45,576 bases of DNA from Pirellulaceae bacterium (lineage in GTDB: Bacteria; Planctomycetota; Planctomycetia; Pirellulales; Pirellulaceae): contig JADYZV010000090.1 in the NCBI GenBank assembly GCA_020852965.1, forward strand, positions 1 through 45,576. The letters run 5' to 3'. Positions 26,819 through 35,912 of this stretch are shown one piece after another (the first letter of the stretch is position 1; each line of letters starts with the position of its first letter). The notes below the pieces were generated by a model. That model did no database searches, was not told the origin of the DNA, and saw only the letters and a list, made by a program, of their open reading frames with translations. The translations under genes were made by a program, and so were the position numbers.

Positions 26819-29809
26819 TTAGCGTAGCGTGGTGAGGTAGGCGACCAGATCGAGTAACTCCGGCTCGGACATGGTCAAGTCGAGCGATTCGGGCATGAGC
26901 GAGCGATTCAACTGTCGTCGCTGTTCGACGTTCTTTAAGTCGACTCGATCTGTCGAGCCTGCGGTCGAGGTAATGACCAGTTCGTCTCCGTCGCGAGCAA
27001 CTCCGCCCCGAAGCGTGCGCCCATCCTGCGTGACGATCAGCTCCTGCATGAAACCGGTCTTGATCGTTTTGCTGGGATACAAGATTGAGTCGATCAGATA
27101 GTCGACCGTGTTTGTGGCAGCCACTCCATCGAGAGGCGGGCCGCTGAATTCTGCTGGCCCACCAGAGCGATGACAACGCGAACAGACTTGACTACGAAAC
27201 ACGAGCCGCCCCAGCAGCGGGTCGCCCTGCTGTTGCCGCTCCAGCAATCGAGCTCGCAAGCCTTCTTTTTGCTGCACCGCAGCGGGATCGTTTTCCCGAG
27301 CATCGAGCTGAACCAGAATTGCCTGAGAGCCGGTTGAGATTTCCACAAACTGCTCGCGGGTTTTTAACGCGGCATGAAACTCTACGCCCCGAGCGGTGAG
27401 CCGCGACTCAAATCTCTCCAACAATTCGGTGACGGCAGTTTGGTCAACGTGATTTCGCAAACAACGCAAAGCGACCAGAGCGACTTCCCGCGTTGGCGAT
27501 TCGAGCAGTTCTTGCCATGCTCGGCTTCCGAGCTGTTTTTCAATCTGCGAAAGGCTAACGATCGTTTCGAGCCGCTGCTCCAGCGGCGCGGCACTGTCTC
27601 CGACCACTTGCCAACACAGTTCAATGCAGACCGAATTGCCGACACCGAGGGTCGTGAGCGTGTGGTGCGTCTCGGCGCGGACTTCCGTGTCCTCGTCTCG
27701 TAAGAGGCGGCCGAGAAGTATGAACATATCGGGCTGTAGTTGGTCCTGCGCCAGGATCGCCAAGGTGCCGAGCTTATCGCCACGCGAGTGGAGCGGTGCC
27801 TCGTCGCTGGCCACTCGGTGCCAGAAGCGGTCGAGTGCGCCACCCCACGTGCCGCGTGTGGGCGACAGCTTCAGACGACCAAGAACGGCGACGCCGCGAA
27901 TCGTTTCCTGTACCGACAGATCGCGTTTCAATGCCGAGATGATTGGTTGTTCGAAGGCCGAGTGAGGCCAACGTTCCGCCAAGGCGAACAATTCAACCAG
28001 TGGCACATTGCCCGGTTGTAAAATCAAGGCGATAAGCGCCGCGCGGGCGGCTTCTCCACGCACCCCTTCGTGGAAGGCCTCGTCCACTGCGATCAGACCG
28101 GCTTGGCGGACGTCAGCATCGGCATCGGTCACGAGATTTTCAAAGTCGGCTTGCTCTCCCAGTCTCGCAACTTCGAGCGCGGCTCGGTAGCGGAGCCACG
28201 GCGACTTGGCCGCTCCTGCTCGGAGCGACCTGACCACGGCACGTACTCGGTCAGCGCGTTGGGGCAGCCCTATCGCCGCTTCCAATTGAACCGCCGGATC
28301 GGGATCACCGACGAGATTCTCCAGTGCCACGGAGCGCACATCCTGCTCGCGCAACAGTTGAATCGCCAATCGCCGCACGCGCCAGTCCGCATGTTGCAAA
28401 CCTCGCTCCATGATCGGCGCAGCGCTGGGCCAAGTGCTTTGTCGGAGCGTCCAAAGCGACTCGGCTGCGGTCAAGGCGTCTGGCTGGGTGAGCTGTTGGA
28501 CGAGTTTCTCTGCGGCGGCTGGTCCCTCCGCTATCAAGGCTTCCCTGGTTCGTTGGCGCGTCCGATGATGTCGGCTGGCCAGACCAGTATTGGCTGCCAT
28601 CTCATCCGTGGGCCGCTGTGACGCTCCCTCTTGGCCGACGTACGTGATCTTGTACAAGCGGCCGGTGAGATCGTTCTCGTCATCCATGCCGTACCAGTCG
28701 AGCAGGTACAGGTTGCCATCGGGTGCCATGGCAATCTGTGTGGGCCGGAAACGTGGGTCGCTGGTCGTGAGAAACGGTTCAGTCTTGATGAGTTCTCCGC
28801 GCTCGTCGATGATGTGTCGCAGGATAACGTGATTGGCTGACGGGAAGCCGTGAACGCCCCAATTGGCCACGAGCAAGTTGCCCCAATACTCGTGTGGAAA
28901 GGCCGACGAGTAATAGGCCAACACTGCCGTGTGCGCCCCAGGCGGATTCTCCCACACGGGTGGAGCCAGCGGATGCTTCCCAGCCAGCCACGGCCAATCG
29001 ACCGCACGTGTCTGAAAATGATAGTCGCCGCCAACGATCGCATGGATCAAGCGGTTGGGGTTCCCCTCGCCGTTGGACAACACCCACAGTTCACCAAACG
29101 GGTCGATGTCGAACGAAAACGGTGCTCGCATTCCTTGCACGAGCAACTCGATGTTGGAACCATCCGGCTTGAAGCGAAAGACCGCCCCCGTATTGCCGCG
29201 CACGGCGACCTCGTTGTTGGGCCCGGACAATTTTGTGGGATGATCACCTACGCAAAGATAGACCAGTCCATCCGGTCCGAATGCCACACGATACATGCCA
29301 AATGGATTCCACGGAGTTTCGGCATCTTGCACGATGGTCTGCCGCTCACCCGCCTGGCCATTCTCGTCCAGCTCTGCGGTGAACACTTGATTGAGATTCG
29401 TTGCCCACAGCCGACTTCCGCGAACCGCCAGACCCATCACGGGGTCAGCAAAGCCGGTCGCCACTTCGGAACTCCGCGCGACATGACCATCTTCATTCAA
29501 CTCAAGCCGGACAATCGGGTTCGTTGGCGACTCGGTGGGAGCCCCTTCGAGTCCGTATCGATAAGTGTGTGCCAGGCTGACGTAGATGCGGCCCGCTTCA
29601 TCCACGGCCATCGTCATCGGGTTGACCAAGTCGGGTTCAGCCGCGAGGAGCTGGATCTCAAAACCCTCGGGAAGGCTGAACGTGGCGAGCGCTTCGGTTG
29701 GCGATAGCACGGGATGAAGCTCTGGTGCCGACGGCGGTGCAGCATCGCTGGCGATGCAAAGGCTCGCTGAGATTGCGACAAGGAAGCTCCACAGCCGAGC
29801 GATCATCAC
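26819..29809 (-). CDS. PVC-type membrane-bound dehydrogenase: propeller, HEAT repeats, cytochrome c
   Basis: 996 residues with a signal peptide (LWSFLVAISASLCIA). About 35-400 is a sorbosone/glucose-dehydrogenase-like propeller (FSLPEGFEIQLLAAEPDLVN, MTMAVDEAGRIYV, NPFGMYRVAFGPDGLVYLCV, GLVYLCVGDHPTK). About 430-800 are HEAT-like helical repeats (DWRVRRLAIQLLREQDVRSV, VQLEAAIGLPQ). The C-terminus is a single c-type cytochrome domain with CSRCH at 876-880, followed by the family's VDYLIDSILYPSKTIKTGFM and ESLDLTMSEPELLDLVAYL. This is the PVC-specific haem protein architecture. Its start overlaps the ThuA stop (TGATG), so both are probably made from one message. Likely a periplasmic sugar or polyol oxidase donating electrons to the haem. 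Confidence 0.93.
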   Translation of the reverse strand: MMIARLWSFLVAISASLCIASDAAPPSAPELHPVLSPTEALATFSLPEGFEIQLLAAEPDLVNPMTMAVDEAGRIYVSLAHTYRYGLEGAPTESPTNPIVRLELNEDGHVARSSEVATGFADPVMGLAVRGSRLWATNLNQVFTAELDENGQAGERQTIVQDAETPWNPFGMYRVAFGPDGLVYLCVGDHPTKLSGPNNEVAVRGNTGAVFRFKPDGSNIELLVQGMRAPFSFDIDPFGELWVLSNGEGNPNRLIHAIVGGDYHFQTRAVDWPWLAGKHPLAPPVWENPPGAHTAVLAYYSSAFPHEYWGNLLVANWGVHGFPSANHVILRHIIDERGELIKTEPFLTTSDPRFRPTQIAMAPDGNLYLLDWYGMDDENDLTGRLYKITYVGQEGASQRPTDEMAANTGLASRHHRTRQRTREALIAEGPAAAEKLVQQLTQPDALTAAESLWTLRQSTWPSAAPIMERGLQHADWRVRRLAIQLLREQDVRSVALENLVGDPDPAVQLEAAIGLPQRADRVRAVVRSLRAGAAKSPWLRYRAALEVARLGEQADFENLVTDADADVRQAGLIAVDEAFHEGVRGEAARAALIALILQPGNVPLVELFALAERWPHSAFEQPIISALKRDLSVQETIRGVAVLGRLKLSPTRGTWGGALDRFWHRVASDEAPLHSRGDKLGTLAILAQDQLQPDMFILLGRLLRDEDTEVRAETHHTLTTLGVGNSVCIELCWQVVGDSAAPLEQRLETIVSLSQIEKQLGSRAWQELLESPTREVALVALRCLRNHVDQTAVTELLERFESRLTARGVEFHAALKTREQFVEISTGSQAILVQLDARENDPAAVQQKEGLRARLLERQQQGDPLLGRLVFRSQVCSRCHRSGGPAEFSGPPLDGVAATNTVDYLIDSILYPSKTIKTGFMQELIVTQDGRTLRGGVARDGDELVITSTAGSTDRVDLKNVEQRRQLNRSLMPESLDLTMSEPELLDLVAYLTTLR

Positions 29810-30564
29810 CGTGGCTCCTGTGGGGACTTCCCAGTTAACAGGGACCGATCATTGGCTGCCCAAGCGCACCCGCGCCGAATCAATTCGGCTGTACCAGGCG
29901 ATCGAATCGCGCGGTCGTCATGGCCCAACGACGTGTGAAAAACGCGTCCCTTGCCATACTGAAACGCAAACGCCATGGGATGGTCCCTGCCGGTTACCTT
30001 CGATCGAGCGAAAGCCAGCAACTCTACGGACCGCTCGCCCACCAAGCCAATGTACAGTTCGTCATCCGTCTGAAAGTCGCTCATTCCGCGAGTGATGGGA
30101 TGTTCGTCCTTGGTGATCTCGACCGTGAATGGCCCTCGCGGATCGTGGGTGTTTTCGCCGTCCCACACCCTGCCCACCAGATTGCGATACTCGGGCCAAT
30201 CCCCCAACGCACCGCAAGCAAAATGCATCGCGACCAGCCCTCCGCCACGTTCGGCAAACTCGGTCAAATTGGCTTGTACCTGCTGCTGCTCAGCGAGCGG
30301 TTTGTCGTTTCGAAAATGCAGAAACACGACATCGATGTCAAAGAGCTCAGGAGACGCCAGGAGATTTGGATCCTTGACGACTCGCACAGCGAACTGTTCG
30401 TCTTTCTCCAACAGTTCACAAATCGTTGGTGTGGTTTTGGTCCAATCATGAGACGGGTGATCGACCCCTGTGACCAGCAGCACCTGGATCGGCTTCTTAT
30501 CGTCGCTCAGCGCCACAGCGGCCATGGCTGTGACAGCAACCAGAGTCATTACAAAGAATCGCAT
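29806..30564 (-). CDS. ThuA domain protein
   Basis: 252 residues with a signal peptide (VMTLVAVTAMAAVALS). The class-I glutamine amidotransferase-like fold of ThuA proteins is visible: IQVLLVTGVDHPSHDWTKTT, FDIDVVFLHFRN, GGGLVAMHFACGALGDWPEY, VWDGENTHDPRGPFTVEI, and PMAFAFQYGKGRVFHTSLGH. ThuA is linked to metabolism of 3-keto-sugars from trehalose and related disaccharides; the reaction catalysed by exported versions is unknown. GGAG lies about 8 bases before the ATG. It overlaps and precedes the PVC cytochrome gene, a pairing seen often in planctomycetes. Confidence 0.92.
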   Translation of the reverse strand: MRFFVMTLVAVTAMAAVALSDDKKPIQVLLVTGVDHPSHDWTKTTPTICELLEKDEQFAVRVVKDPNLLASPELFDIDVVFLHFRNDKPLAEQQQVQANLTEFAERGGGLVAMHFACGALGDWPEYRNLVGRVWDGENTHDPRGPFTVEITKDEHPITRGMSDFQTDDELYIGLVGERSVELLAFARSKVTGRDHPMAFAFQYGKGRVFHTSLGHDDRAIRSPGTAELIRRGCAWAANDRSLLTGKSPQEPR

Positions 30565-30707
30565 GGTAGGATCTCCGGTGTCAGGTCAACAGACCACGCA
30601 AGAACTCGATCATCGATATGCTCCTTGAGTAACGACAGTCATCGAACATTGGCAAACGGAAGACTTCCGAACAGGCCGAAAGCGCGTTCGCGGAGCAAGT
30701 TGCGCGA

Positions 30708-30740
30708 CAAGAACCCAGACCGCTGTGGCCTGGATTCTTG
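30708..30740 (-). terminator. Strong hairpin downstream of the lipoprotein gene
   Basis: Read on the minus strand, a 14-bp stem (CAAGAATCCAGGCC pairing with GGTCTGGGTTCTTG, two G-U pairs) closes a 5-base loop ACAGC. It begins 28 bases after the lipoprotein stop codon (30769). There is no clear U-tract afterwards, so it could also be a processing or mRNA-stabilising hairpin. It would separate the lipoprotein transcript from the ThuA gene starting at 30564. Confidence 0.5.
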
Positions 30741-30768
30741 AACCACGAACAACCGCAAGCTGGCTCGA

Positions 30769-31377
30769 CTACTTATCGTCCTTCTTCTCGGCAGCGGCAT
30801 CCTTTTCTTCAACCGCCTTCTTTGCGGCAGCTTCGTCGGCAGCTTTCTTCGCAGCCGCTTCCTCTTCGGCCTGTTTTTTGGCCGCAGCCTCTTCTTCGGC
30901 AGCCTTTTTGCTCGCAGCCTCGGCTGCCGCAGCATCATCGGCGGCTTTCTTCGCAGCCGCTTCCTCCGCAGCTTGCTTCATCGCTGCAGCCTCTTCTTCG
31001 GCAGCCTTTTTACTCGCAGCCTCGGCTGCCGCAGCGTCATCGGCGGCCTTCTTCGCAGCCGCTTCCTCCTCAGCTTGCTTCATCGCTGCAGCGTCTTCGG
31101 CAGCTTTTTTGCTTGCAGCCTCGGCTGCCGCAGCGTCATCGGCGGCTTTTTTTGCGGCCGCTTCCTCTTCGGCTTGCTTTTCGGCTGCAGCCTCTTCTCC
31201 CGCTGCAGCATCTTCTCCCGCTGCAGCATCTTCGACCGATGTGGCTGCGTTCCCCTCCACCTTTTTATCAATACCGCCGCTGGGCTTCGCTGATGGGCTC
31301 GAACCCGTTTTTTCGTCGCAGCCGACAACGAATACGGCCAAACAGATCAGTGTCAGGAAAGCAATCAGTTTCTTCAT
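30769..31377 (-). CDS. Lipoprotein with Ala/Glu/Lys-rich coiled-coil repeats
   Basis: 202 residues. LIAFLTLICLAVFVVGC is a lipoprotein signal with the lipid-carrying cysteine at residue 20. After a short Ser/Gly linker the whole protein consists of A, E, K, D and Q: three near-perfect copies of a 33-34-residue unit (EEEAAAKKAADDAAAAEAAS, then KKAAEEEAAAMKQ) and a fourth shorter one. It should form a long alpha helix or coiled coil, like the shaft of TolA or periplasm-spanning lipoproteins, which suggests a spacer anchored in a membrane. AAGGA lies 7 bases before the ATG. It lies 67 bp downstream of protein B. The unusual composition makes open frames on the opposite strand meaningless. Confidence 0.85.
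   Translation of the reverse strand: MKKLIAFLTLICLAVFVVGCDEKTGSSPSAKPSGGIDKKVEGNAATSVEDAAAGEDAAAGEEAAAEKQAEEEAAAKKAADDAAAAEAASKKAAEDAAAMKQAEEEAAAKKAADDAAAAEAASKKAAEEEAAAMKQAAEEAAAKKAADDAAAAEAASKKAAEEEAAAKKQAEEEAAAKKAADEAAAKKAVEEKDAAAEKKDDK
30889..31191. repeat. About 100-bp tandem repeat inside the lipoprotein gene
   Basis: Three successive units of 99-102 bp, differing at a few bases and by one codon, encode the Ala/Glu/Lys repeats. The similarity of the DNA, not only the protein, indicates recent unit duplication. The number of units may vary between strains. Confidence 0.85.
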
Positions 31378-31444
31378 TGGAATGTCCTTCTATTAAGTAG
31401 ACTTTACTATTAAACAATCAACACAATTGTCATTATCTCATCCG

Positions 31445-34400
31445 TCACGGATCGGTATCCGAGGAGTTCTCGGATAGCGATTGTCGAGGCGGCTCGCCGC
31501 TGCCTCGCGCGATAATCGACTCTCGAACCGAGAGCAGATCGGCACGCGGGAGTTCGTGTAACTGATCCATCAACGAGGAAAGCGTGGCGAGGAGTCTCTC
31601 GTAGTCCGGATCGCTTTGATCCGCAAACACGCTTGGCTGACAACGCTGCCAGCCGCCGGCGGCACGAGCCAACGGTGCTTGCAACATGCGGCTCTGCCGC
31701 ACATCGTGCTGGTTGAGGCTCCGCCACCAGTTGCTGAAGCGACCACCGTCATCGCCGCTGTGACACGTGGCGCAACGGCGGGAGTAAACGTCGTGCAACT
31801 CTTTCTCAACCGCCCCTGTGAAAATATCGCGATTCGGGTAATAGGTTTCGTAACGGTCATAGTAGACGCCATTCGTGTCGATCCATGTTGTCAGCCGCTG
31901 CCATTGATCGTCGGTCAAGCTCACTCCTTGATGGCCGGCTGCTAAGAGCTTCACCAACGGCGAGGCATGCGAACCATACGTGTACGCGGGACGCGGATAG
32001 ACATCCTCCGGATGGTCCCAACGCATGGCGTTGGCAACACTCAGATAGGGCAGTAGTTCCTCGTAGGCCACCGTGAACTGGTCGGTCAGCTCATCGGTGA
32101 GCAGGAGGCGGCATTGCGAGCGGTTCTGGTCATGGCAATGCGCACACTTCTCCGAGATCAGGGGTTGCACATCGCGAAGGAAACTCACGGCAACCGTGCC
32201 CCAAGGGGGCGGCACTAGTCGATCGGGCGGACGGAGCGACGCCAACGATACTCCGTTGGGGGGCGATTGCGTTTGCGGCTCGTGGCAACCGACGCACGTG
32301 CGGCTCTCGCCGGGTTTCAAACAGACCACGCTGCGCATCCGTTGGATCTCGCGGCGGGCCTCGTCCAATACTTGAAAGTAAACATTCCGGTTGGCGGGCA
32401 CCGAGAAATGGACCGATCCGTCCGACTCGATCGGGACCGTCCCCCAAACTCGTTTGACCGTGTAGATCTGAGTGCCGGAAGTACAGATCACGCCGCCCGT
32501 GGGGACCGCTGTGCGAGGAACATCTTCGAGTACCCGCAAGTACCGCGCTGTGCCGCGCGGCGTGTCGGGCAAGCCACGGTAAACGTCCAACACTAGCAGG
32601 GAGGCGTCAGCCTGATCGGAGTCCGAATTCAGCCGAGTCGGAGAGAGCACGTCCGGCGTCGCACGCGACACCAGTGGTATCGGTTCCGCACAGGAGATGT
32701 TCGCATCGCGATAGACCAGCCCCAGGTTGTCGTGCCGATCACCGATATACAACGCCCAGCTCTGTTCGAGCCAGGGCTGGACCGTCGGTGTGAACGAGCA
32801 AAGGTAGGTTGTCTCGGACAGCGGCCAGGGTTCACTGTACCAACCGTGGCGGCTGTCCTCGATCTTCTCGCCGGTCACGGGAACGCCGGGAGTCAACACG
32901 GTGACCGGTTCCGGGCCGTCCACACCGCGCCCCACATCGATGGTGCCGATCGGTCCGTGCGTCTGGCCATGATGCCCCGTGAACAGCGCCATGACCTTGT
33001 GACTGCCCGGCACGGCGCGCGGAAACATGATCACGTTCGGGCGGATCGTCGCATTTCCATAGAAAGGTGCTGCATGCGATCCGTCTGGGTGAATCGTGAA
33101 CAAGTCGTGGAGCGATGTGACGCTGCGTTCGTTGTACTCCCAGCGATTGTAAATGATCCGCCCGTCGCTAAGCACGCTGGGATTGAATTCATTGAAGACG
33201 TTGAAGCCCAGTTGCTGGACTGCGGAACCATCGGCGTTCATCGTGTGCAGGCTGGCCACGTGGATGTCGCTGCCACACATCACCACCTGCTCGGGGCGAT
33301 CGGACGTAAACCCAATTTGTCCGTTGGGCAGGTAGAACGGCTCGCAGTCGTTGGCAGGGCTGGCTGTCACTTGGCGCAGTTTCGTGCCATCGATGGCGAT
33401 TTCGTAAATGTTATAGTTCTCATCGCCAATCACCTCGTCCAAGGGCTGGTCGGGCAGGGGACGTGGTCGGTCCGAGCCGTTGCCGAAAGCAAACAGCAGT
33501 CGCTCGCCCCCCCAATCGAGACAGACATCGCGATAGATTCCAGTCCCCAGCGAGTCGACAACCGTCGTGACGGCTCCTGCGGGTCCGACAGGCGACAGGC
33601 TATAGATGCCACCGCCCGGACGGTTATAACAGTGATGGCCATCCATGAAAGGCTGTTCGGAGATGTAGGGTTTTCGCTTGACGAATAGCAGCCGCTCGAA
33701 ATCGATTTGATCGAGCAACAGGCGATCGCGCAGGGAGCTGGCGGCGAGGAACAGTTCCGACCAACGCTCGCCAACCGTCGCCGCAGTGTCGCTGAGAAGC
33801 CCGTTCATGCGGAGCCGCAACTCCGCCAGTTGGAGCGCCCCCTGCGCATCAGGCGTATCGGACAGAATCTGTTCGACACTGTGCAACACGGCAGGCACGT
33901 CTTCGACATGCGTCAGCAAACCGAACCAATACGTCTGCGATTCCGTTGCGATGTCGATCAACATCAACCCACCACCGGGACGAGACAGCTCAAATGCCAG
34001 CGCTAGGCTCTTACGCTCGCCGCCATTGAGTTCGATCAGTTGGTCTTCCAGAAGCTGTCGTTGAATTCGATCGCCTCGTCGCCAGCTCGGCTGGGCGGAA
34101 CTTCCCTCGGTGCTTCCCTCGGAGCTCGGACACCGCTGGTGGAAGTGGCAGCGGAGCTTGAGCTTCACGGGTGATTCGGTGGCGTTGCTGTAAACCACCG
34201 TCAGCAAATTCTTCCCCAGTCGAGGATTCCAGCGCTCAGCTAGTTCTAGCGAAAACGGCGCTGGCTGAGGACGCAGCTCCATCAACGAATCGAAACGTCG
34301 ATCGTAGCGGTGATACCATTGACTCTCTCCTCCTCCGCCTGGGTGCCGATCGCCGCGCACGGTCTCGCCCACCTGGACGTGTCGCTCGTTCGATTCGTTC

Positions 34401-34738
34401 TGCGCGTCACGAGTGAGCACTGCATTCGATTCGCGATCAAACTGAAGGCGAACAGAATTCGCACTCGATCCAGCAGGAAGCAGGGATAGAGGAATAGGAT
34501 TTGGCCAGCCGACGGTGTCTCCATTGCCGGGCACAGGAAAGGTCGGGATGCGATCCGCTTCGGCAACTTCGGTCTCTCGGTCTGCAAGGATCGTTTCCCA
34601 ATCGTCGATCGCAACTAGCGATTCGCGAAAGTACCAATCGTCGACGGCCATTTCGGAAACCGGCAATTCAGCCCTGCATCGCGCGCCGCTTACCGCGACA
34701 ATCACGAAGACCCCGAAGCAGAAAGAACCGAATCTCAT
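31445..34738 (-). CDS. HZS-alpha-like triheme protein (protein B)
   Basis: 1097 residues from the ATG at 34738 (signal peptide FGSFCFGVFVIVAVSGARC); an ATG at 34756 is also possible. About 30-270 is a beta-rich domain I do not recognise (QWYHRYDRRFDSLMELRPQP, LGKNLLTVVYSNATESPVKL, GGGLMLIDIATESQTYWFGL), replacing the discoidin module of protein A. A helical linker carries DQIDFERLLFVKRKPY and NRPGGGIYSL. The propeller follows (DENYNIYEIAIDGTKLRQVT, YNRWEYNERSVTSLHDLFTI, FTGHHGQTHGPIGTIDVGRG). Three c-haem motifs: CVGCH 815-819, CAHCH 865-869, CATCH 989-993. Same length as protein A's full open frame but clearly divergent in sequence. Probably a paralogue with a different target. Confidence 0.86.
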   Translation of the reverse strand: MRFGSFCFGVFVIVAVSGARCRAELPVSEMAVDDWYFRESLVAIDDWETILADRETEVAEADRIPTFPVPGNGDTVGWPNPIPLSLLPAGSSANSVRLQFDRESNAVLTRDAQNESNERHVQVGETVRGDRHPGGGGESQWYHRYDRRFDSLMELRPQPAPFSLELAERWNPRLGKNLLTVVYSNATESPVKLKLRCHFHQRCPSSEGSTEGSSAQPSWRRGDRIQRQLLEDQLIELNGGERKSLALAFELSRPGGGLMLIDIATESQTYWFGLLTHVEDVPAVLHSVEQILSDTPDAQGALQLAELRLRMNGLLSDTAATVGERWSELFLAASSLRDRLLLDQIDFERLLFVKRKPYISEQPFMDGHHCYNRPGGGIYSLSPVGPAGAVTTVVDSLGTGIYRDVCLDWGGERLLFAFGNGSDRPRPLPDQPLDEVIGDENYNIYEIAIDGTKLRQVTASPANDCEPFYLPNGQIGFTSDRPEQVVMCGSDIHVASLHTMNADGSAVQQLGFNVFNEFNPSVLSDGRIIYNRWEYNERSVTSLHDLFTIHPDGSHAAPFYGNATIRPNVIMFPRAVPGSHKVMALFTGHHGQTHGPIGTIDVGRGVDGPEPVTVLTPGVPVTGEKIEDSRHGWYSEPWPLSETTYLCSFTPTVQPWLEQSWALYIGDRHDNLGLVYRDANISCAEPIPLVSRATPDVLSPTRLNSDSDQADASLLVLDVYRGLPDTPRGTARYLRVLEDVPRTAVPTGGVICTSGTQIYTVKRVWGTVPIESDGSVHFSVPANRNVYFQVLDEARREIQRMRSVVCLKPGESRTCVGCHEPQTQSPPNGVSLASLRPPDRLVPPPWGTVAVSFLRDVQPLISEKCAHCHDQNRSQCRLLLTDELTDQFTVAYEELLPYLSVANAMRWDHPEDVYPRPAYTYGSHASPLVKLLAAGHQGVSLTDDQWQRLTTWIDTNGVYYDRYETYYPNRDIFTGAVEKELHDVYSRRCATCHSGDDGGRFSNWWRSLNQHDVRQSRMLQAPLARAAGGWQRCQPSVFADQSDPDYERLLATLSSLMDQLHELPRADLLSVRESIIARGSGEPPRQSLSENSSDTDP

Positions 34739-35247
34739 TGGGCAAACGATTCCCATTGCGACACTTGAGCCAAACTATGGTATTCCGATCGTGTTTCCTT
34801 GCATTATGGAGCCAACGGATGGAAAAAGCAACCCGAGCGCTGGCCTTCCTGGCGATATCGAAGCCACAGGGGTCAGGCGAATAAGAAACACCTGCACTTT
34901 GCACTTGCATCAGTGTCGACCTGATAAACTCTGGAGTGCGGGGATTCATCACCGCTTTGGCCCTCCCCCAAGCCCACACCAACCAGAACTATCGCGTCAC
35001 CAATGCGGATTGACCTGAGACCTGAGACCTGAGACCTGAGACCTGAGACCTGAGACTTGAGACTTGAGACTTGAGGCTTGAGGCTTGAGGCTTGAGGCTT
35101 GAGGCTTGAGGCTTGAGGCTTAAGATGATTGGTATAGACGGTGGAATGCATAAAGAGCCAAGCACTAAGCCAGCTCTGTCACTCTTCCCGTATTTCAAAA
35201 CCGCCACTCAGCGTCACCGTCGTCGGACTGCGCCGGCCTAACAGGAA
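34739..35247. other. Intergenic region upstream of protein B, repeat-bearing
   Basis: No credible gene is seen. It contains the heptamer array at 35012-35123 and otherwise unique sequence. The frames across the array (runs of SSLKPQA on the minus strand) are repeat artefacts. Confidence 0.5.
35012..35123. repeat. Heptanucleotide tandem array, 16 units
   Basis: Six GACCTGA units, three GACTTGA, six GGCTTGA and one GGCTTAA follow each other without gaps. The three variants occur in ordered blocks rather than mixed, which points to stepwise slippage expansion after two separate point changes. There are no spacers, so it is not CRISPR-like. No reading frame with protein character crosses it. Confidence 0.95.
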
Positions 35248-35415
35248 TCACAACATTAGATTGGCAAAGTAGATGGCCGCTCCCGCAATAAACATAGCGG
35301 CCGCCAGCACGATCATCACTCTAGAAGAAATTAGGACATAGAGCGTGCGACGGCGCCACAGATTTCTCAGGAAATGCCGGTCGCGGTTTGGCGCGTGCTG
35401 AGAGTATTCTGTCAT
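35248..35415 (-). CDS. Small membrane protein (hypothetical, 55 residues)
   Basis: From the ATG at 35415: a charged N-terminus (EYSQHAPNRDRHFLRNLWRR) and then one membrane helix (VMIVLAAAMFIAGAAIYFAN). The frame extends upstream to 35484 without better signals. The positive-inside pattern supports a real membrane protein, but there is no clear ribosome site and no family I recognise. It sits next to another small membrane protein on the same strand. Confidence 0.4.
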   Translation of the reverse strand: MTEYSQHAPNRDRHFLRNLWRRRTLYVLISSRVMIVLAAAMFIAGAAIYFANLML

Positions 35416-35519
35416 TGGCAAATCCGATAGCCAAAATGGAGAATTCAAACATGATAGCGAAGCGTTCTGTTGCGGGTTGGACACTTGAGGAAGCTCGCGA
35501 GGTCGTTCCGGCTTGATAC

Positions 35520-35912
35520 TCAGAAAACTCCGATGCCGCCGCGAAAAAAAAGCCAGGCACTTGTAGCCGCAACGGCGATACAGGGGATGAGAAAGATGAG
35601 TTCGCCAAGCTCAATTCGGGTTGAAGATAAATTGACGACCACAAGGAAGCTGGCAACGGCAAGTAGGCTAAGGCATAGTGAGCCTGTTCGTTGAAGAATC
35701 GGAACAAAACCCATCGCGACCAGGCAAACCCAAAGCACCGGAGCAACGAACATTCCCTTGGTGAAGTAAAAGAAAAAGTTGTTCCAGAGAATTTCAATAA
35801 GGGCAATCATTCCCTTTGCCCTTGCTGCCTGTCCGATGAATAGAAAGAACAAGGCAAGCGCGACGTAAGGCACTACGACGATGGCACCGACGGTATGTAA
35901 GAGAGCGTGCAT
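35520..35912 (-). CDS. Multi-pass membrane protein of unknown function
   Basis: 130 residues with about four hydrophobic helices: VGAIVVVPYVALALFFLFIG, MFVAPVLWVCLVAMGFVPIL, SLCLSLLAVASFLVVVNL and LIFLIPCIAVAATSAWLFF. A charged loop (AARAKGMIALIEI) separates the first two. No motif reveals a function. It ends about 100 bp before the 55-residue membrane protein on the same strand, and the two may be expressed together. No Shine-Dalgarno sequence is visible before the start. Confidence 0.6.
   Translation of the reverse strand: MHALLHTVGAIVVVPYVALALFFLFIGQAARAKGMIALIEILWNNFFFYFTKGMFVAPVLWVCLVAMGFVPILQRTGSLCLSLLAVASFLVVVNLSSTRIELGELIFLIPCIAVAATSAWLFFRGGIGVF

Noticed and set aside
28070-29707. 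Long plus-strand open frames across the PVC cytochrome gene
   Set aside because: They are shadows in a GC-biased gene; the minus-strand protein has a complete domain order and a haem motif.
30725-31400. Long plus-strand open frames rich in Ala/Ser or Gln/Pro/Leu opposite the lipoprotein
   Set aside because: They are mirror images of the Ala/Glu/Lys repeat gene on the minus strand, which has the lipoprotein signal, ribosome site and terminator hairpin.
35012-35123. CRISPR array
   Set aside because: The units are 7 bp, contiguous and without spacers, and no cas genes are present.
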